NCBI RefSeq assembly: GCF_014648355.1
Contig: NZ_BMQY01000002.1
Span: 186,001-250,000, forward strand
Direction: 5' to 3'
Source: Couchioplanes azureus
Lineage (GTDB): Bacteria; Actinomycetota; Actinomycetes; Mycobacteriales; Micromonosporaceae
Length of the DNA: 64,000 nucleotides
The notes below the pieces were generated by a model that did not search any database, was not told where the DNA came from, and saw only the letters and a list, made by a program, of their open reading frames with translations. A program made the translations under genes and the position numbers. Shown piece after piece: positions 1 through 9,375 of this stretch (the stretch's first letter is position 1; each line of letters starts with the position of its first letter).

Positions 1-523
1 CGCCGTCGCCCACCACGGCGACGGTCTTGCCCGGACCGGCCTCGGCGGCCACCGCGCCGAACCAGCCGGTGCCCAGCACGTCGGAGGCGGCCAGGAACGA
101 GGGCACCAGGTCGTCCGGCGGGACCTCCGGCAGGGGAACCAGGGTGCCGTCGGCCAGCGTGATCCGGACCCGCTCGGCCTGGGCACCGTCGGGGGCCGCC
201 GGCTGCCGGTTCACGCAGTGCGTCTGGTAGCCGGCCCGGCAGATCTCGCAGGTGTTGTCGGAGGCGAAGAACGAGCCCACCACGAACTGGCCGGGCCGGA
301 CCGTCGTCACCGCCGAGCCGACCTCCTCGACGATGCCGGCGTACTCGTGGCCCATCGGCCGCGGCTTGCGGAGCGCCTCGATGCCGCGGTAGGGCCACAG
401 GTCGGATCCGCAGATGCACGTCGCGGAGAGCCGGACGATCGCGTCCGTGGGCTCGGCGATCACCGGCTCGGCGCGATCCTCGACCCGGACCTCGCCGGGC
501 GCGGTCATCACGGCAACACGCAT
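1..523 (-). CDS. Zinc-dependent alcohol dehydrogenase, N-terminal part (cut by window edge)
   Basis: These are the first 174 residues of a medium-chain dehydrogenase; the rest lies beyond the left edge. ATG at 523 follows AAGGAG at 532-537. The catalytic-zinc motif CICGSD (Cys38) and GHE (His59-Glu60) are present. The structural-zinc lobe has Cys92, Cys95 and Cys103, and the Rossmann glycine motif (VVGDG) begins just at the edge. Members oxidise alcohols or reduce aldehydes with NAD(P); the substrate cannot be told. It lies 83 bp behind the amidase on the same strand, so the two may be co-transcribed. Confidence 0.88.
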   Translation of the reverse strand, partial: MRVAVMTAPGEVRVEDRAEPVIAEPTDAIVRLSATCICGSDLWPYRGIEALRKPRPMGHEYAGIVEEVGSAVTTVRPGQFVVGSFFASDNTCEICRAGYQTHCVNRQPAAPDGAQAERVRITLADGTLVPLPEVPPDDLVPSFLAASDVLGTGWFGAVAAEAGPGKTVAVVGDG

Positions 524-606
524 GAGAAGGGCTCCTTGCTGGGGCAACGGCGGAAGAGATCAGGACTGCCTACCCACTGCGGCGGCAAGAAACCACTCGA
601 GAGCGG

Positions 607-2049
607 CTATTCGGCGACCTCGCCGATCAGCTCGTCCCGGCCGCCGGCCGCGCCGGCCGGCCAGTGCCGCGCCCACCGCTGGTCGTCCTCCAGCTGAGCG
701 GCGAGCGACACCAGCAGCGGCTCGCTGTGCGCGGGACCGAGCAGCTGGGCGCCGACCGGCAGCCCGTCCGGGGTGAAGCCGGCCGGCACGTTCACCCCCG
801 GCCAGCCGAGGACGTTCCACGGCCAGGCGTACGGGCACGCGGCGATCATCGCCCGGTCCGTGCCCCATCCGGACAGCCCGGCCCAGGCGCCGATCTTCGG
901 GGGCGGGACGGCCGTGGTCGGCGTGAGCACCACGTCGCACCGGGTGAAGACGGCCCCGATCCGGTGGCGCAGGCGGGCGTCGGCGGCCCAGGACAGGCGC
1001 AGCGCGGCGCCGCCCAGCAGCCGCCCCTGCCGCGCGGTGTGCCGGGTCCGGGGATCCAGCACCGCCCGGTCCGGCACCCGCCGGGTCCAGTCCCGGACGC
1101 CGGCCGCCGCGCGCGGGACGAAGGCCAGCCCGATCAGCCCGTAGCGGGGATCCTCCTCGACGACGTCGTGACCCAGCCGGGCCAGGGTCGCCGCCAGGTC
1201 GGTGACGGCCCGGCGCACCTCCGGGTCCACCGGCCGGGAGATGCCGCCCGCAAAGGCGCTGCGGAACGACAACGCGATGCGCAGGCGGCCCGGATCGCGC
1301 CGCACCGCCGGCAGGACCCGCACGGGCGGCGGGCGGTGCAGGTCGCCGGCGTGGCTGCCGGCGGCCGCGTCGAGCAGCAGCGCCGCGTCGGCGACCGTAC
1401 GGGCCAGCGGCCCGTAGCCGGTGAGGCCGTGGAAGGCCTCGGGGTGCGGCCAGGTGGACACGCGCCCGCGCTGCGGCTTGATGCCGACCAGGTGGGTCCA
1501 GGCGGCCGGGATGCGCACCGAGCCCGCGCCGTCCGAACCGAGGGCCGCCGCCACCAGGCCGGCGGCGACCGCGGCCGCCGCACCGCCGGAGGAGCCCCCG
1601 GGGGTACGCTCCGGCGCCCACGGGTTGCGGGTGGCGCCGAAGGCGGGTCCCTCGGTGAACGGCCACTGCCCCAGCTCACAGGTGTTGGTCTTGCCCACGA
1701 TGACGGCGCCGGCGGCGCGTAGCCGGCGTACCGCCTCGGCGTCGGTCTGCTGGGGCGGGAACTCACCGGCACAGCCGAACGCGGTCGGGTCCCCGGCCAC
1801 GTCGATGTCGTCCTTGACGGCCACCGGAACGCCGAGCAGCGGCAGCCGTTCGCCCGCGGCCAGCCGGCGGTCGGCCGCGTCCGCCTCGGCGAGCGCCGCC
1901 TCGGCGCGTACCCGGCGGAAGGCGTTGAGGGTCGGCTGGGCCGCCTCGATGCGCCGCAGCGCCCGCTCGACGAGCGACCGCGACGTGACCTCGCCCTCGG
2001 CGAGAGCGTGCGCCTGGGCGGTGAGGCCGTCGGGAACCGTCCGGGTCAT
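607..2049 (-). CDS. Amidase-signature family amidohydrolase
   Basis: 480 residues, the usual length for the family. The Ser-cisSer-Lys triad is visible: Lys79 in VAVKDDIDVAG, the Gly/Ser-rich loop GGSSGG (151-156) and the nucleophile Ser177 in GSDGAGSVRIP. The family hydrolyses carboxamides in the cytoplasm; the substrate is unknown. It lacks the gatC/gatB neighbours of the tRNA amidotransferase, so a catabolic amidase is likely. The start at 2049 is chosen because GGGGG-type Shine-Dalgarno sequence lies about 5 nt upstream and the longer open frame has no family similarity. The alcohol dehydrogenase follows on the same strand. Confidence 0.88.
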   Translation of the reverse strand: MTRTVPDGLTAQAHALAEGEVTSRSLVERALRRIEAAQPTLNAFRRVRAEAALAEADAADRRLAAGERLPLLGVPVAVKDDIDVAGDPTAFGCAGEFPPQQTDAEAVRRLRAAGAVIVGKTNTCELGQWPFTEGPAFGATRNPWAPERTPGGSSGGAAAAVAAGLVAAALGSDGAGSVRIPAAWTHLVGIKPQRGRVSTWPHPEAFHGLTGYGPLARTVADAALLLDAAAGSHAGDLHRPPPVRVLPAVRRDPGRLRIALSFRSAFAGGISRPVDPEVRRAVTDLAATLARLGHDVVEEDPRYGLIGLAFVPRAAAGVRDWTRRVPDRAVLDPRTRHTARQGRLLGGAALRLSWAADARLRHRIGAVFTRCDVVLTPTTAVPPPKIGAWAGLSGWGTDRAMIAACPYAWPWNVLGWPGVNVPAGFTPDGLPVGAQLLGPAHSEPLLVSLAAQLEDDQRWARHWPAGAAGGRDELIGEVAE

Positions 2050-2135
2050 GGTTGCCCCCTGTCGTCGTCGCGGTGGATCGAAACGAAACGATAGGTAACG
2101 AAGGGCTCCGCGCATAGCTCGAGCTCGATAAAAGA

Positions 2136-3152
2136 TCAGGTGAGCAGGCCGGGTGGCAGGTAGATGCCCCGGTCGGCGGCGCGCATGACGGCGGCCGCGT
2201 CGCTGGGAGCGCCGAGCTTGGCGCGCGCCTGCTCCAGGGCGGAGCGCAGGGCGTGCGGGGAGATGTGCAGGCGCGCGGCGCTGTGCAGCTCGCTCCAGCC
2301 GGCGACGAGCATGCCGAGGACGGACATCTCCCGGTGGCTGAGGCGGTGCAGATTCCCGGGCGGGCGGAGCATGACGATCGCGTTCAGGTCGTACGGTGGC
2401 TGGTCCGGGCAGGCCAGCATGGTCACCCGCAGGTATCCGGGCGGATCGGGATACCGGGTCGGGGCGAGGAAGGTGGCGCGGCTGTCCCCGTCGGCGTAGC
2501 ACGCGGCCGCCTCGGCCAGCACGGACGAGCCGGGCGCGAGCAGGCGGTGCCCGGGCAGGCCGGGCAGCGGCGCGGTGGCACCGCTGCGGGTGAGCACGAC
2601 GCCGGCGACGGCGTCGTTGACCAGGGCGGCCAGCGCGGTGATGGTGCGCAGCGGGTCGACCGCGTGCGCGATGACCGGGGCGAGCCGGGCGAGCAGGCTG
2701 CGGGTCGCGTCGTCGACCGGGGTCCGGCTCCGGGTATGGGTGGCGAGGATGCCGAGGTAGCGACCGTCGGTGGTGTGCAGGGGAACGCCGATGCCCTCGC
2801 CGAATCCGGCCGGGACCATGAGATCGGCCCAGCCGGGCGTCTCGGCGGGATCCGGCATGTCCATCACGCGCATGGGGCTGCGGCTGCGGTCGAGCCCCAG
2901 TCTCTCCACGCCGAGGAGGAAGTCCGTGGAGTGCAGATGCTCGACCACCTTGGCGGGATAGCCGTGATGGATCAGCGGAGGCTGCCGGCGGCGGTCGGAT
3001 TCGAGCAGGGTGACGCACGCCGCGTCGAAGGTCATGATGCCGCGCAGGGGTTCGAGCAGCGCCTCGGCGCGTTCGGCGACCCCGGCGCTGAGGCCCGCGA
3101 CGGCCGCGATCTGGGCGGTGAGCAGGACGGCAACGGACGATCGCTGGGACAT
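2136..3152 (-). CDS. GAF-domain LuxR-type transcriptional regulator
   Basis: 338 residues. The N-terminal 170 or so resemble a GAF-like sensory domain. The C-terminus has a LuxR-type helix-turn-helix beginning at LSHREMSVLGMLVAG, followed by a recognition-helix region (SPHALRSALEQARAKLG). The canonical ..EREVLxLxxxG pattern is recognisable but diverged. It is likely a DNA-binding regulator responding to a small ligand. The start at 3152 has GGCGGA a few bases upstream. It is divergent from the VIT-type transporter, with an AT-rich stretch around 3238-3290 between them that probably holds the promoter. The target genes are unknown. Confidence 0.75.
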   Translation of the reverse strand: MSQRSSVAVLLTAQIAAVAGLSAGVAERAEALLEPLRGIMTFDAACVTLLESDRRRQPPLIHHGYPAKVVEHLHSTDFLLGVERLGLDRSRSPMRVMDMPDPAETPGWADLMVPAGFGEGIGVPLHTTDGRYLGILATHTRSRTPVDDATRSLLARLAPVIAHAVDPLRTITALAALVNDAVAGVVLTRSGATAPLPGLPGHRLLAPGSSVLAEAAACYADGDSRATFLAPTRYPDPPGYLRVTMLACPDQPPYDLNAIVMLRPPGNLHRLSHREMSVLGMLVAGWSELHSAARLHISPHALRSALEQARAKLGAPSDAAAVMRAADRGIYLPPGLLT

Positions 3153-3381
3153 GGGAAGTCCGCCTGTTCAGGTCTTCAACTCGATCGAGGACGGGGGGAC
3201 GGGTGCCTTCGGCGGCGACGCTGCCTCCGCTGGGGCATAAAGATCCATATCTTCTGATGTGTCGTTATGGCGTACAGCCTAAAGCCTGCCTACTCTGCGT
3301 ATCCCGATCGTGGACGCGGTAGCTTCACCGGGCCGGCGAGCCATCGGCCGGTTCCGCACACCGAGGATTCGAGGAGCTGCC

Positions 3382-4089
3382 GTGGTCATGCACGCCGGTG
3401 AGCCGCACGACGCGGCCGTGTCCGGGCGCCTGAACTGGCTGCGCGCCGGCGTGCTGGGCGCCAACGACGGCATCGTGTCGACCGCGGGCCTGGTGGTCGG
3501 CGTGGCCGGGGCCACCACCTCCACCGGCCCGATCCTGACCGCCGGGGTCGCGGGCCTGGTCGCGGGCGCGGTGTCGATGGCGCTGGGCGAGTACGTGTCG
3601 GTCAGCAGCCAGCGCGACACCGAGCAGGCCCTGCTGGACAAGGAACGCCATGAGCTCGCCGCGTTCCCCGAGGAGGAGTTCGAGGAACTGGTCGCGCTCT
3701 ACGAGGCGAAGGGGCTCAGCGCGACGACCGCCCGGCAGGTGGCCCGGGAGCTGAGCGACCGGGACGCGTTCGCGGCCCACGTCGACGTCGAACTGGGCCT
3801 CGATCCGGACGAGCTGACCAGCCCGTGGCAGGCGGCCGGCGCCTCCGCGATCGCCTTCACCACGGGCTCCCTGCTGCCGCTGGTGGCGATCCTGCTGCCG
3901 CCGCCCGGGCTCCGGGCCGTCGTCACGTTCGTCGTGGTCGTCGTCGCGCTCGCCGCCACCGGGTACCTCAGCGCCCGGCTCGGCGGCGCGCGGCCGGGCC
4001 GGGCGGTGCTGCGGCTGGTGGCGGGGGGCGCGGTGGCGATGGCGGCCACGTACGGCATCGGCGCGCTGGTGGGCACGACGGTCGCCTGA
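3382..4089 (+). CDS. VIT1/CCC1-family iron/manganese transporter
   Basis: About 235 residues, with the family hallmark segment LRAGVLGANDGIVSTAGLVVGVAGA near the N-terminus and a second one, MALGEYVSVSSQRDTE. These hold the metal-relay residues (Asp and Glu in TM1 and TM2). A cytoplasmic acidic helical stretch (LLDKERHELAAFPEEEFEEL) and three further TM helices follow. Relatives move Fe2+/Mn2+ out of the cytosol. GTG at 3382 follows GAGGAG (3371-3376) with 5-nt spacing; ATG at 3388 is the alternative. An upstream -10-like TAGCTT lies at 3318-3323. Confidence 0.85.
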   Translation: MVMHAGEPHDAAVSGRLNWLRAGVLGANDGIVSTAGLVVGVAGATTSTGPILTAGVAGLVAGAVSMALGEYVSVSSQRDTEQALLDKERHELAAFPEEEFEELVALYEAKGLSATTARQVARELSDRDAFAAHVDVELGLDPDELTSPWQAAGASAIAFTTGSLLPLVAILLPPPGLRAVVTFVVVVVALAATGYLSARLGGARPGRAVLRLVAGGAVAMAATYGIGALVGTTVA

Positions 4090-4106
4090 CGCTTGAGGCG
4101 GTGCCG

Positions 4107-4112
4107 TAGCGT
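4107..4112 (+). promoter_or_regulatory. Predicted leaderless -10 box of the permease gene
   Basis: TAGCGT lies 6 nt before the GTG start at 4119, and there is no Shine-Dalgarno sequence in between. That is the usual arrangement for actinobacterial leaderless transcripts. No clear -35 hexamer is seen. Confidence 0.45.
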
Positions 4113-4118
4113 CGGCTC

Positions 4119-6134
4119 GTGGCAAGGAAGGGTCGTCAGGCGCGCACCAGGGCAGGAACCCGGACCGAACCGGCCGTACCCGCGGTGGTGAGCAGCCCGG
4201 ACGCGCGGCCGCAGCCCAGCCGGGGGCTCGCCGGGTGGCTGTTGCGGCACCGGGTGCAGCCGGTCGGACCGGCCGCGGACAGCGCGCACTCCGCGCAGCA
4301 CCCGTGGTGGCAGGTGATGTGCCTCACCGGGGTGGACTACTTCTCCAGCCTGGCCTACGTCCCCGGCATCGCCGCCGCGGCCGCCGGTGTGGTGTCCCCG
4401 CTGGCCACCCTGCTGATCGTGGCGCTGACCCTGCTGGGCATGCTGCCCATGTACCGGCGGGTGGCCCGGGAGAGCCCGCACGGGGCCGGGTCGGTGGCGA
4501 TGCTGGAGCGGCTGCTGCCCTTCTGGCGCGGCAAGATCTTCGTGCTCGTCCTGCTCGGCTTCGTCGCCACCTCGTGGATCGTCACGATCACCCTGTCGGC
4601 CGCCGACGCCACCCTGCACGTGGTCGAGAACCCGCACGCCCCCGGGTTCCTGCACGGCCACGAGGTGGCCCTGACCGTCGTCCTGCTGCTGGTGCTCGGC
4701 GGGGTGTTCCTGCTCGGGTTCAGCGAGGCGGTCACGGTCGCGATCCCCCTCGTCGCGCTCTTCCTCGGCCTCAACGCCGTCGTCATCGTCGCCGGCCTGG
4801 CCGACATCGTCGCCACCCCGTCGGCCTGGACGGCCTGGACGTCGGCGCTGACCTCCGGCGAGGGCGGCCTCACCGGCGTGGCCGGCCCGGCCCTGCTCGC
4901 GTTCCCCCTGCTGGTGCTCGGCCTGTCCGGGTTCGAGACCGGCGTCAGCATGATGCCGCTGATCGCCGCCGACGGCGCGGACGCCGAGCAGCGGCTGCGC
5001 TCGCGGATCCGCAACGCCCGCAGGCTGCTCACCGGCGCCGCCGTCATCATGAGCGGGTACCTGCTGGCCAGCAGCGTGGTCACCACCGTGCTCATCCCCG
5101 CCGGGGAGTTCGCCGAGGGCGGCGCGGCCAACGGCCGGGCACTGGCCTGGCTGGCCCACGACCGGCTCGGCGAGGTCTTCGGCAGCGTCTACGACCTCAG
5201 CACCGTGCTGATCCTGTGGTTCGCCGGCGCCTCGGCGATGGCCGGGCTGGTCAACATCGTGCCGCGCTACCTGCCCGGATACGGCATGGCCCCGGAATGG
5301 GGCCGGGCGGTGCGGCCGGTGGTGCTGGTCTACACCACGGTCAGCATCGTCCTCACGATCGCGTTCGGCGCCGACGTCGACGCCCAGGCCGGCGCGTACG
5401 CCACCGGCATCCTGGCGATGATGGTCTCCGGGGCGTTCGCGGTGACCGTCTCCGCCGTACGCCGTCGCCAGCGCCTGGCCACGGCCGGATTCGGGCTGCT
5501 GACCACGGTGCTGGTCTACGCCCTGGTCGAGAACATCGTCGACAAGCCGGACGGGATCGCGATCTCCGCGATGTTCATCCTCGGCATCGTCACCGTGTCG
5601 CTGATCTCCCGGGTGGCCCGCACCACCGAGCTGCGCGCCGACCGCATCGTGTTCGACGACGACGCCCGCCGGTTCATCGCGGAGACCCTGGCCCACGACG
5701 GGCAGATCAACATCATCGCCAACCGCCGCCAGGCCGGTGACCGCGCCGAATACCGGCTCAAGGAGCACGAACAGCGCGGCGACAACCCCGTACCCGGCGC
5801 CGCCGACGTGATCTTCCTGGAGATCGACGTCGTCGACCCGTCCGAGTTCAGCGACACCCTCACCGTGCGCGGCGTCGAGGTCGGCGGCTACCGGATCATG
5901 CGCGCCGACGCCCCCGCCGCCCCCAACGCCATCGCCGCGATCCTGCTCGCCCTGCGGGATGCCACCGGGGTACGGCCGCACTGCTACTTCGCCTGGGCCG
6001 AGGGCAGCCCCCTCGTGCACATGGTGCGCTACTTCCTGCTCGGCCGCGGCGACACCGCCCCGGTCGTACGGGAGATCATCCGCAAGGTCGAGCCCGACCC
6101 CGACCGCCGACCCGGCATCCACGTCGGCGCCTGA
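4119..6134 (+). CDS. APC-superfamily amino-acid permease-like transporter
   Basis: 671 residues. After a basic N-terminal tail of about 50 residues come roughly 12 hydrophobic segments starting at [18 protein letters not shown], the APC-type first helix with its small-residue bend. A soluble C-terminal region of about 170 residues follows (after [20 protein letters not shown]). Long members of this type with a cytosolic tail are common in actinobacteria, and their substrates are mostly unknown. The GTG start at 4119 has no ribosome site but has a -10-like TAGCGT 6 nt upstream, suggesting a leaderless mRNA. The gene starts 29 bp after the VIT-type gene. Confidence 0.82.
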   Translation: MARKGRQARTRAGTRTEPAVPAVVSSPDARPQPSRGLAGWLLRHRVQPVGPAADSAHSAQHPWWQVMCLTGVDYFSSLAYVPGIAAAAAGVVSPLATLLIVALTLLGMLPMYRRVARESPHGAGSVAMLERLLPFWRGKIFVLVLLGFVATSWIVTITLSAADATLHVVENPHAPGFLHGHEVALTVVLLLVLGGVFLLGFSEAVTVAIPLVALFLGLNAVVIVAGLADIVATPSAWTAWTSALTSGEGGLTGVAGPALLAFPLLVLGLSGFETGVSMMPLIAADGADAEQRLRSRIRNARRLLTGAAVIMSGYLLASSVVTTVLIPAGEFAEGGAANGRALAWLAHDRLGEVFGSVYDLSTVLILWFAGASAMAGLVNIVPRYLPGYGMAPEWGRAVRPVVLVYTTVSIVLTIAFGADVDAQAGAYATGILAMMVSGAFAVTVSAVRRRQRLATAGFGLLTTVLVYALVENIVDKPDGIAISAMFILGIVTVSLISRVARTTELRADRIVFDDDARRFIAETLAHDGQINIIANRRQAGDRAEYRLKEHEQRGDNPVPGAADVIFLEIDVVDPSEFSDTLTVRGVEVGGYRIMRADAPAAPNAIAAILLALRDATGVRPHCYFAWAEGSPLVHMVRYFLLGRGDTAPVVREIIRKVEPDPDRRPGIHVGA

Positions 6135-6138
6135 CGAC

Positions 6139-6191
6139 GCGGGCGGCCGGGGCGGCACGCGGGCGGCCGGGGCGGCACGCGGGCGGCCGGG
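6139..6191. repeat. 20-bp GC-only tandem repeat, about 2.6 copies
   Basis: The unit GCGGGCGGCCGGGGCGGCAC occurs at 6139-6158 and 6159-6178, and its first 13 bases again at 6179-6191. It lies just after the permease stop codon and before the convergent reductase gene. It could be a slippage product; I see no open frame in it. Confidence 0.85.
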
Positions 6192-6212
6192 CCCGGGCCG
6201 CGTCCTGCGGCT

Positions 6213-6857
6213 TCAGTCGTCGTGCGCGACTCCGCGGTCGGGTGCGCTCATGTCCCCCGTTGCGGGCATGCCGCCGGCGAGGCCGTAGCGCAGGTACACG
6301 GTGCCCTTCGGGCTGGCCACCGGCGGTTCGAGCAGCGTGACGTTCGTGGGTACCGCGCCGCCGTCGAAGACCTTCTTCCCGACGCCGAGCACGATCGGGT
6401 GCACCCAGAGGTCGAGACGGTCGAAGAGCTTCTCGCGCAGCAGGGTCTGCACCAGGTTCAGGCTCCCGACGACCTTCACGTGCTCGTGCCGGTCACGGAT
6501 CTCGCGCACCGCGGCGGCCAGATCCGGGCCCAGCTGTGTGGAACCGGCCCACGAGAGGTCGGGCTTGCCGCGGGAGGCGACGTACTTCGGCACTCTGTTG
6601 AAGAGCGCGGCGATCTCACCGTCCTCGCCGCCCTTCTGGTGCGGCCAGTAGGCGGCGAAGATGTCGTAGGTGCGCCGGCCGAGCAGGAGGGCGTCGGTGC
6701 CCTCGTACGCGGCACCGACCTGGGCACCGGCGACCTCGTCCAGCAGGGGCGCCTGCCAGCCGCCGAACGGGAACCCCACCGGGTCCTCGTCGGGACCGCC
6801 GGGCGCCTGCGCGACGAGGTCGAGGGTGGCGAACAGCTCGATGTGGATGAGGCCCAT
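6213..6857 (-). CDS. RibD C-terminal/dihydrofolate-reductase-like protein
   Basis: 214 residues. The fold is recognised from the N-terminal MGLIHIELFATLDL strand, the central LLLGRRTYDIFAAYWP helix-loop that resembles the dihydrofolate reductase NADPH-binding region, and HVKVVGSLNLVQTLL near the C-terminal half. Such small actinobacterial proteins (often called dihydrofolate reductase family) are NADPH-dependent reductases of unknown substrate. Start ATG at 6857 follows GGGAG with 6-nt spacing. It is convergent with the permease and alone on its strand. Confidence 0.85.
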   Translation of the reverse strand: MGLIHIELFATLDLVAQAPGGPDEDPVGFPFGGWQAPLLDEVAGAQVGAAYEGTDALLLGRRTYDIFAAYWPHQKGGEDGEIAALFNRVPKYVASRGKPDLSWAGSTQLGPDLAAAVREIRDRHEHVKVVGSLNLVQTLLREKLFDRLDLWVHPIVLGVGKKVFDGGAVPTNVTLLEPPVASPKGTVYLRYGLAGGMPATGDMSAPDRGVAHDD

Positions 6858-6939
6858 GTCGTACTCCCGATGAGTTGGTCGTCCCGGTCGGAAGGTAGAC
6901 CGGTGAGCGCCGGCGAACTCATCGCCGCGACGGCAGGTT

Positions 6940-7272
6940 TCAGGATTCGGCACTGCGGTGCAGGCGGGCGTTGCGTTCGCCCATGGCCTCGGCGCCGGCG
7001 GCGTCGAGGTCCGGGCGGCGGCGCCGGTACACCAGGTACTGCACCCCGACGAGGGCCAGGCCGAGCAGGGATATCGCGGCCAGAAGGCTGACGGCCCACC
7101 AGGCGGCGGCCGACAGCAGGGCGTGGCGGGCGTCGAGGGCCGCCGAGAGCACCAGGATGTGGAGGGCGGCAAGGAGCACCGCCACGACCAGGCCGGCCGA
7201 GTAGCGCCGGGTCTCGGCCCTCAGCCTCTGCCTGATATGCGCGGTATGGTCGCCGTGGTAGACCCTGGGCAC
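6940..7272 (-). CDS. Small two-helix membrane protein
   Basis: 110 residues from GTG at 7272. It has a basic N-terminus, two hydrophobic helices (SAGLVVAVLLAALHILVLSA and WWAVSLLAAISLLGLALVG) and a basic tail ending in ERNARLHRSAES. The family is unknown to me. The frame stays open to an ATG at 7362, but that start would overlap the divergent kinase start codon, so the shorter form is preferred. The start is uncertain because neither has a good ribosome site. Confidence 0.6.
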   Translation of the reverse strand: MPRVYHGDHTAHIRQRLRAETRRYSAGLVVAVLLAALHILVLSAALDARHALLSAAAWWAVSLLAAISLLGLALVGVQYLVYRRRRPDLDAAGAEAMGERNARLHRSAES

Positions 7273-7346
7273 CCGGCCAGTGTGCCATCCCGCACGGCGG
7301 ACCTTCTCGCAGGTCGAGGACGGTTTCGCGGGAACGGGAAGATCGG

Positions 7347-7352
7347 TAGCGT
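7347..7352 (+). promoter_or_regulatory. Predicted leaderless -10 box of the kinase gene
   Basis: TAGCGT lies 8 nt before the ATG at 7361, with no Shine-Dalgarno sequence between them. Confidence 0.45.
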
Positions 7353-7360
7353 AGGCGACC

Positions 7361-9343
7361 ATGTCGAGCCCGGAGAACGTCCACGAGTCCCTCGCGGGTC
7401 CCGTGCTCGTCGCCGGGCGCTACCGCCTGCTCGAGCGCATCGGCTCCGGCGGCATGGGTGTGGTGTGGCTCGCTCGCGACGAGGTGCTGCAGCGTCAGGT
7501 CGCGGTGAAGGAGCTGCGCCACAGCTGGGGAAGCTCCGACCGGTCGGTCGCCGCGGGACGCGAGCGCAGCCTGCGGGAGGCGCGGGCCGCAGCCGCCCTG
7601 CGTCACCCCCACATCGTCGCGGTCTACGACATCGCCGCGCAGGACGGCCAGCCGTGGATCGTGATGGAGTTCGTGCCCGGCCGGTCGCTCAAGGACATCG
7701 TGGCCGAGGACGGCCCGCTGCCGGTCGAGCGGGCGGTCGACATCGGGCTGCAGCTGTTGTCGGCGTTGCGCGCCGCCCACGCCGCGGGAATCACCCATCG
7801 CGACGTCAAACCGGCGAATGTGCTGATCTCCGCCGACGGGGCGGTGCGGCTGACCGACTTCGGCCTGGCCACCCTGCCGGACGCGGAGACGCTGACCGAG
7901 ACCGGGGCGATCATCGGCACCCCGGGCTACCTCGCCCCCGAGCAGGCGAAGGGGCTTCCCCCGGGCCCGCCCGCGGACGTGTTCGGGCTGGGGGCCACGC
8001 TGTACTACGCGGTCGAGGGAGTCGGGCCGTTCCAGCGCGAGGCCTACCTGCCGACCCTGGTGGCGTACGCCCGGCACGACATCCGGGCGCCGCGGCGGGC
8101 GGGGGCCCTGGGGCCGGCCCTGCTGCGGCTGCTCGCCGCCGACCCGGCCAAGCGGCCGACCGCCGAGCAGGCGCGCAGGTTGCTGCTCGGCGGGGCCGTG
8201 CGGAGCCCGGTCCTGAGCCGCCGCCGGCTGCTCACCACCGGCGCGCTGACCGGGGCCGCGATGGCCACCGGAGCCGCCGTGCGGTGGTGGCACCCGGGCC
8301 GGTCGTCCCGCGCGGGGGCGGCGCCGCCGGGCCCGCCGCCGAGCCCGTCGGGCGTCGGTGCGGTCGCGTGGCAGCGCGACGACCTCTACAGCCCGGTCAA
8401 GGTGGGTTATGTGCTCATCGGCGCGGCCGTGGACGGCGTCCGGGCCGTGGACGCGGCGACCGGTGAGATCCGCTGGCTCTGGCGCTCCGACGACGCGCAG
8501 TACGTCTACGACGCCGGCCGCGGCCTGGTGTTCGTCGGCGGGCGGGACGGCGGCCGGATCCTCGACGTGGAGAGCGGCCGCGAGCGCGGCGCGCGCGGAA
8601 AGGGCTTCACCTCCGCGGTGGACGGCCTCGTCCTGAGCGGCGAGCCGCCCAGGACGCTGACCGCGTACGACGTCGTCACGGGCCGCGAGCTCTGGCAGGT
8701 GACCGGCCGTGGCGAGTTCGACGGCGAGATCCACCTCGGCCCGGGCGGTGTGCTCTGCACCGGGGTCAACAACGCCGCCTCGGACGGGCCGTCCTACCTC
8801 TACGGGATCGACGGCCGGACCGGCGACCTGACCTGGCGGACCCTCATGACCAAGAAGGGCGCGGTGCTGGGCCCCTGGGCCGCGGGCCCGGACCTGTTCG
8901 CGGTCACGATCGACAAGGACGCGTGGAAGCTGTCGCGCCACGACGCCGCCAGCGGCGAACGGCGCTGGGAGGCGCCGCTCGCGGGCATCAGGGAGAAGGA
9001 CTCGTCCTGGATCGACGTCTCGCAGGTCGTCACCCTCGGCGCCCTCACCGTGACGGGCCTGACCGACCGGCGGATCTCCCTGGCCTACTCCGGTGTCGTC
9101 GCCGTGGAGGCCGGCGTCGTCCGCTGGCGCCGCCCGCTGCTCAGCCCCGCCGTGCTGGCGACCACCGACGGCCGGCTCTTCGCCGCGACGTACGACTCCG
9201 TCCTGCACGAGCTCGACCCGGCGACCGGCGAGACGGTCTGGTCCACCGCCACGCCCGGTCCCGTCGACTCCCTGCTCGAGGGATCGGGAATGCTCCTCGC
9301 GTGCATCGGCGAAGGGGTGACGGCCTACCCGCTGACCCGTTGA
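7361..9343 (+). CDS. Membrane Ser/Thr protein kinase with C-terminal PQQ-like beta-propeller
   Basis: 660 residues. The kinase domain covers about 20-280: glycine loop GSGGMG (28-33), Lys50, HRDVKPAN (146-153), DFG (166-168) and APE (192-194). All catalytic residues are present, so it should be active. A basic patch RRRLL followed by a hydrophobic stretch (about 287-308) is the predicted membrane anchor; it also resembles a twin-arginine signal. The remaining 340 residues carry PQQ-type repeats (DAATGEIRW, DVVTGRELW, DAASGERRW, DPATGETVW), likely an extracytoplasmic sensor propeller. The convergent neighbour is a SpoIIE-type phosphatase, a plausible but unproven partner. Confidence 0.9.
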   Translation: MSSPENVHESLAGPVLVAGRYRLLERIGSGGMGVVWLARDEVLQRQVAVKELRHSWGSSDRSVAAGRERSLREARAAAALRHPHIVAVYDIAAQDGQPWIVMEFVPGRSLKDIVAEDGPLPVERAVDIGLQLLSALRAAHAAGITHRDVKPANVLISADGAVRLTDFGLATLPDAETLTETGAIIGTPGYLAPEQAKGLPPGPPADVFGLGATLYYAVEGVGPFQREAYLPTLVAYARHDIRAPRRAGALGPALLRLLAADPAKRPTAEQARRLLLGGAVRSPVLSRRRLLTTGALTGAAMATGAAVRWWHPGRSSRAGAAPPGPPPSPSGVGAVAWQRDDLYSPVKVGYVLIGAAVDGVRAVDAATGEIRWLWRSDDAQYVYDAGRGLVFVGGRDGGRILDVESGRERGARGKGFTSAVDGLVLSGEPPRTLTAYDVVTGRELWQVTGRGEFDGEIHLGPGGVLCTGVNNAASDGPSYLYGIDGRTGDLTWRTLMTKKGAVLGPWAAGPDLFAVTIDKDAWKLSRHDAASGERRWEAPLAGIREKDSSWIDVSQVVTLGALTVTGLTDRRISLAYSGVVAVEAGVVRWRRPLLSPAVLATTDGRLFAATYDSVLHELDPATGETVWSTATPGPVDSLLEGSGMLLACIGEGVTAYPLTR

Positions 9344-9375
9344 GCGGCCCCCGGCCCCCAGCCGGTCGCGGGGCG

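Noticed and set aside
3699..6158. Long open frames antisense to the permease and other genes
   Set aside because: GC-rich codon structure opens opposite frames; the translations are Gly/Arg/Asp/His-rich low-complexity without domains.
6139..6191. Tandem 20-bp repeat considered as a CRISPR-like or regulatory array
   Set aside because: Units are directly adjacent without spacers and there are under three copies, so it is a simple tandem duplication.
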